A stretch of DNA of 64,000 nt from Amblyomma americanum (taxonomy: Eukaryota > Arthropoda > Arachnida > Ixodida > Ixodidae). Shown piece by piece: positions 59,750-64,000 of this stretch. Each line of letters begins with the position of its first letter. Position 1 is the first letter of the stretch. Where the stretch lies: assembly GCF_052857255.1 (NCBI RefSeq), contig NC_135497.1, positions 183,186,204 to 183,250,203 on the forward strand. The letters run 5' to 3'. The notes under the pieces were generated by a model. The model was not told the origin of the DNA. It ran no database searches and was given only the letters and a program-made list of their open reading frames with translations. The translations under genes and the position numbers were made by a program.

Positions 59750-60824
59750 TCCGCCGCATGTGAAAGAAGTGCCTTTTCGGTGGGTACCCGGTCGTTGCGG
59801 CATTGATGCTACTGTGATGGCTGATTTTTAGCAAACTCTACCCTTTGGGGACTTGTGGTACCATTAATTCCTGACACTGTTCATTTGACAATAGCCCGAT
59901 TTCAACGGTTCCTGCTACTGCACTCCTTGAGTCATGAGCCTCTCCTTGCTACAGCGGATTTTCAGCATTTGACTTTTCCTTAGAGTGTCCGCTTATGCAG
60001 TTCAAGGCAATGCGAGGCACCTATGACCGTCTTGCGGTGCAGAATACCACGATTAAATCTTTATTTGTGCCGATCAAATGATGAAGTACATTATCTCTCC
60101 TCTCTTGTCGGTGGTGTGTGTATCTGCGTAAAATTCATTTGCAGATTCCCTTCGCTCGATTAGGCCTTCCACTGTCTATTCCGGTTCTTTTCTCATCTGG
60201 GGCAAACGCCAGGGGATATGTCCTAAAACCAGTGAGCGATTATCCTCATAAATACATCATTGCGTCAGGGAGATTCCTTTATTAGTTACGATTGTCTGAT
60301 TTTTTCCCACTACAACAAAATTAAATCTACGTCAATCTTAACTGTTCCGAATGTTTGAATGTGCAAGACACCCTGGCATATCCCCCATTGTGCGTGTGTG
60401 CCATTCCTCCAGAGGCCAAGAACAACAACGCGGCGGCCGCGTTTCCGTGGAGGCGAAGCGCGAAAGGCTCCCGCTTGCTTCAAAGCGCCCGTCGACCACT
60501 CTCCCGTCCCGCTTCCACGCCGGCCAATTTCAAACACCAGACAGCGGTCTCTTCCTTGTAACCGGTGTATTCCTTGATACCATCGAGAAAAGACTCTGGG
60601 GGTACACAATGGTGTCACCGTGACAAACAAGGGCCAGTTTATCCCAAAATAAAAAGAATCGCGATGCTGTGCGGGCTGACCCCGGAGGGAGTCCTCTGTG
60701 GCGTCTCTATATTGAATCAAATGTGGCGCCTATCTGTGTCGTGAAAATCGCCTATAGCTGCAAAGGCGCTAGACGGACGCATCCCAACCAGGAGACACAT
60801 TGCTTATTTAACGCAAAAACCCAG
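59750..60824. other. Unassigned DNA
   Basis: No gene was recognised. At 60440-60500, TTTCCGTGGAGGCGAAGCGC resembles the SINE body start, so a strongly diverged SINE may be present. Frames here overlap on both strands and carry no motif. Confidence 0.35.
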
Positions 60825-61073
60825 CAACCAAACTAGCCGCTGCGGAGGCTCAGTGGTTACGGCGCTCGGCTGCTGACCCGAAAGACGCGGGTTCGATCCC
60901 GGCTGCGGCAGTCGAATTTCGATGGAGGCGAAATTCTACAGGCCCGTATGCTGTGCGATGCCAGTGAGCGATAAAGAACCTCAGGTGGTCGAAATTACCG
61001 GAGTCCTTCACTACGGCGTCCCTCATAGCCTGAGTCGCTAGGCCCTCATAAACCATAAACCAACAACCAAACT
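60825..61073 (+). repeat. Ruka-like SINE with target duplication
   Basis: Full-length plus copy (about 60835-61063) with head GCCGCTGCGGAGGCTCAGTG, B box GGTTCGATCCC and tail CCCTCATAAACCATAAACC. CAACCAAACT flanks it at 60825-60834 and 61064-61073. Confidence 0.9.
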
Positions 61074-61141
61074 AACCAAGCTGGGTAATCCATAGCTTAA
61101 AGGCACACTGTGGACGAAGAAAAGTTGCCCTGCATTATTAG

Positions 61142-62590
61142 GGTCACCATTATCATCATACGCCAGACTACACCCACTGCAGGGCAAATGCCTCTCTCAT
61201 ATCCCTCCATTTTACCCGCGCCTGTGCCTGCGGCGGCCCTTCTCCATCGCAAACTTCCTAACCTCATCCGCCCCCTATCCTTCTGCCGCCACTGCTGCGC
61301 TTCCCTACGCTTGAAATACAGTCTTTTACCCTGAGGACCATCGGTTATTTTGCCTTCGTATTACAGGCCCTGCCCGAGCCTATTTCTTCCTCTTGATTTC
61401 GACTAGGATGTCATTAACCCACCTTTGTTCCCTCCCCCACTCTGCTCTCTTCCTATCTCTTGACGTTACACCTATCATTTCCCTTTTCATTGCTCGTTGC
61501 GTTGTCAATTTATGTTGAACCCTTTTCGTTAGCCTCCACGTTCCCGCCTCATAGGTGAGTACAGGAGAGATATAGCTATTATATACTTCTCTCTCGAAGG
61601 ATATTGGTAAACTGACATTCACGATGTGAGAGTACCTTCTAAATTCACTTCACTCCAACCTTATTTTTGTAGTTATTTCATTGTTGTGGTCCGGATCTGC
61701 GGTATCTACCTGCCCTAAATACCCATATTCCCTTACAACTTCCAGCGCCTCACTACATATTTTAAACTGCTGCTCCATTTCAGGGACTGTTCAACATTAT
61801 TTTTCTGCATTACGATTTTTCGACTCACCGTTCTGTTTTCCCTGCCTAGCTCATTGATCACGTCTTTCAATTCGCCCCTGAAATGAACAGGAAGGAAATG
61901 TCATCAACGAGTCGCAGATTACTAAGATGTTAATCATTTGCTCTTATCCCCAACTGTTCGAAATGCAGGTCTCTGAATACCTCGCGTAAACAGGCGGTAG
62001 ATATCTCGCTGCCTGGCACCTTTCCTTAATGGGATATTATTACTTTTTTATGGAGGTTTATGGTGGCTGTGCACACTTATAGATATCTCAGAATTTTTAT
62101 ACGAGGCCCCTCATACACCCTGATTTAGTAATGCATGCATGACTGCCATTTCACTGACTGAGTCACTTGTTTCCTTGTAATCTATGAAGGCCACATATAG
62201 GGGTTGCTTAAATTCTACGCATTTCTCTGTAACCTGATTGATGGTGTGGACGTGGTTTATTGTCGAGTAGCCTGTACGAAAGCCAGCCTGATCTCTTGGT
62301 TGATTGAAGTTTAATGTTGCCGTGATTCTATTGGCGATGATCTTACTAAGTACCTCGCAGCTAACGGACAGTAAGCTGGTCGGTCTGCAAGTTTTCAAGT
62401 TCTTGATGTCCCTTTTCTTATAGATTAAAATAATATTAGCGTTCTTTAAAGATTCGGGTACGCTTGAGGTCATGAGGCACTGCTTATACGGGGTGACCAA
62501 TTTTTCTAGCATAACCTGCGCCCTGTCCGGCCCCAGAGTAACCATATCCTGTTTCGGTGAGGGAATGCGTCGTCGGCTTTGGCACAAAAA
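61142..62590 (-). pseudogene. Dead RTE-type LINE (reverse transcriptase remnant)
   Basis: The minus-strand frame 62111-62587 reads LEKLVTPYKQCLMTSSVPES, NIILIYKKRDIKNLKTCRPT, LLSVSCEVLSKIIANRIT and DQAGFRTGYSTINHVHTINQ, standard RT blocks of the RTE clade. The active-site region near 61900-61950 is shifted and lacks FADD. Frame 61380-61622 gives YISPVLTYEAGTWRLTKRVQ and QRAMKREMIGVTSRDRKR, the usual RTE tail region. The 3' end near 61142 carries a TGATGATAATGG-type tail. Confidence 0.85.
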
Positions 62591-62750
62591 TCAGGCCACA
62601 CCTCAGAGAAGGCTATACAATTCCATCAACAGGCGAATTTTTTTATATATCCGGCGGAGAACTGCGAGGCACCGGGATTCGAACCGCGGTCCTCTTGTGT
62701 GCGAGGCTGATGCTCTAGCTTTACTATATATCATTGCGCATTCTTGATTT
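62570..62750 (-). repeat. tRNA-derived SINE of a third type
   Basis: On the minus strand, TAAAGCTAGAGCATCAGCCT (A-box-like) is followed by a B box GGTTCGAATCCC (62673-62685) and a body CAGTTCTCCGCCGGATATAT. It is next to the RTE fragment and inside the split repeat. Stem pairing is too poor for a real tRNA. Confidence 0.55.
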
Positions 62751-63809
62751 CCCGTTTAACTTTGCTTAAAAGGATGTCATTAACTCTCGTTTGTAAACTG
62801 ACCCAGTTGCTCTTTTTCTTTGCCTTAACGAGTACCGCCTTCCAATGACATAGAGACCGCACTCAGTGAAAACTGAGTTTTTTTTAAGTTAGCAAAGGCC
62901 AGAAAACGAAATGGCCGCGTCGCCATCCCCGGTCCATTTCCAAAGTAAAATGCGTGCGTCGACACCGAATTTTGGGCCTATATCCCAGAGGATGCGATAC
63001 ACCACCATTCCCTTCAAAACGGTGGCAACCCGCCCTCTGGGTAAGGATGTCATGAAATTGAGGATTTTCGAATAAAGTTTCTTAGCAGGGCGTCTTGAGC
63101 GCGAACGTTGAGCGTTGAGCGAATAAACTGCTCTCTTGCTTGGCATGGTTCCGTCCGGGCACTTGGTTCGGTCTTTCCGAGCGCCGCACCTGCGCCGTTA
63201 ATAGAAATAGGAAGCCCGCAAAACGCGGTAAATAACCTCGAAAGGTGTGGCGCACGCAAAGGCGTTTGACTGAGATAAATTAGGAGCCACGCACTCAGCT
63301 TGCTGGTGCGAAGGCAGCGTTGTTATGCAAAGTTCAGCTGCGTGCAACCGACGCGCCGAGCTTAGAGCAATGTTCTTGCAGCACAAAAGAAAACAAAGGA
63401 AAGCTTGGATTGTATCATTGAATTACGCTATATCAAGTCCAATCGACTTCCTGGAATAAGGGGACAGAGCACGAATTTCAGTTGCAATCAAAATGTTTTC
63501 ATCGTCATCTCATTCTGTACTGTTTTCAGATTCCTCCTTCTCGACAAGTATTTGCACGCAGCTTGGATGGATGAAAAAAAAAAGTACCTGTATGCTCCAG
63601 AAACAGAGCAACTGCCAGCGGTTAATTACTAAGTGCAACGACACCGTTCCGTTTCAATCTTCCCGTCCTCCCAATAACCTGAGGTAGATCTTTTCCCGGG
63701 ATTTTGCTTGAAAATTTTGACAGGGTGAAAGCGCAGGATTCATGCACCGTCAGGTGTACTGTTAAATTGATTATATATTCCAACACAGTAAAATTACATC
63801 TCAAAACCA

Positions 63810-64000
63810 ATTGTATTACTAATTGTTTTGTGCTATCATAGATTAATACGCATTTCACTTACAATTACAATTCACCTCAAGTGACAGGTGGTTATGAATT
63901 GTGGTGTGAATATTCATCTTAAAGGCATTTCTTGCAAAGCAGCAGCGACCGTGCCTTCTGTTCGGCGTCACAGACTTTTCTGCGTGAAAGCAGGCAGATC
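63810..64000. other. AT-rich end of the window
   Basis: No gene or repeat was recognised. Confidence 0.4.

Larger units (their letters stand above)
61070..63800 (+). repeat. Dispersed repeat, copy 2, split by later insertions
   Basis: The left part (61072-61135, AAGCTGGGTAATCCATAGCT, AAGTTGCCCTG) and right part (about 62838-63800, GAGTACCGC, GTAAAATGCG, GTCGACACCG, GTGGCAACCCGCCC, CAACTGCCAGCGGTTAATTA, ATTCATGCACC) follow copy 1 in the same order. The 1.7 kb between them is the RTE-like LINE and a SINE. Confidence 0.6.

Noticed and set aside
60310..60720. 136-codon minus-strand frame
   Set aside because: Several overlapping frames on both strands, SINE-like content and no motif.

Overview
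This window looks like nuclear DNA of a hard tick (Ixodida, probably a metastriate genus). The reasons are one host gene spread over about 25 kb with long AT-rich introns, many copies of a tRNA-derived SINE resembling the Ruka family of ixodid ticks, and a dense mix of non-LTR retrotransposons, DNA transposons and fold-back elements. There is no sign of bacterial or viral gene organisation. Only one host gene is secure. Most of the remaining sequence is repeats, introns or unassigned DNA.

The host gene runs on the minus strand, with its start codon at 29933 and its last certain coding base at 9637. Nine exons can be joined through consensus splice sites in matching phase. They give 479 codons of a 12-transmembrane amino-acid transporter light chain of the SLC7 LAT/y+LAT family. 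A plausible last exon lies at 5233-5330 and would complete a 511-residue protein. The introns hold a 27.7 kb LINE tail, SINEs, a pogo/Tigger deletion derivative (14942-16012), a long-TIR MITE (16126-16646) and a minisatellite (21722-21893).

Left of the gene (1-5232) are the 3' end of a LINE, a purine-rich tract ending in a possible signal-peptide exon, and AT-rich DNA with no clear gene. Right of the gene, 31957-32915 is a near-palindromic fold-back element. A decayed two-gene PIF/Harbinger-like element occupies about 35709-47007: transposase pieces on the plus strand, a Myb/SANT-like accessory gene on the minus strand, similar terminal repeats and a duplicated right end. Nested in it are a LINE fragment, a 2.15 kb element with GTCACACTA-type ends, a minisatellite, another fold-back element and SINEs. 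Between 47839 and 48654 there are coding-like minus-strand segments that I cannot name.

The most interesting object is a CR1/L2-type non-LTR retrotransposon on the minus strand (50826-55034). Its ORF1 is uninterrupted (301 codons) and carries a canonical 2A ribosome-skipping motif (DVETNPG/P) directly after a short hydrophobic leader. Its 5' UTR has a repeat of 362-bp period. Its ORF2 (endonuclease and reverse transcriptase) is broken. The far right (58-64 kb) holds SINEs of three kinds, a dead RTE-type LINE, and the second copy of a dispersed repeat also seen at 34832-35700, here split by later insertions.
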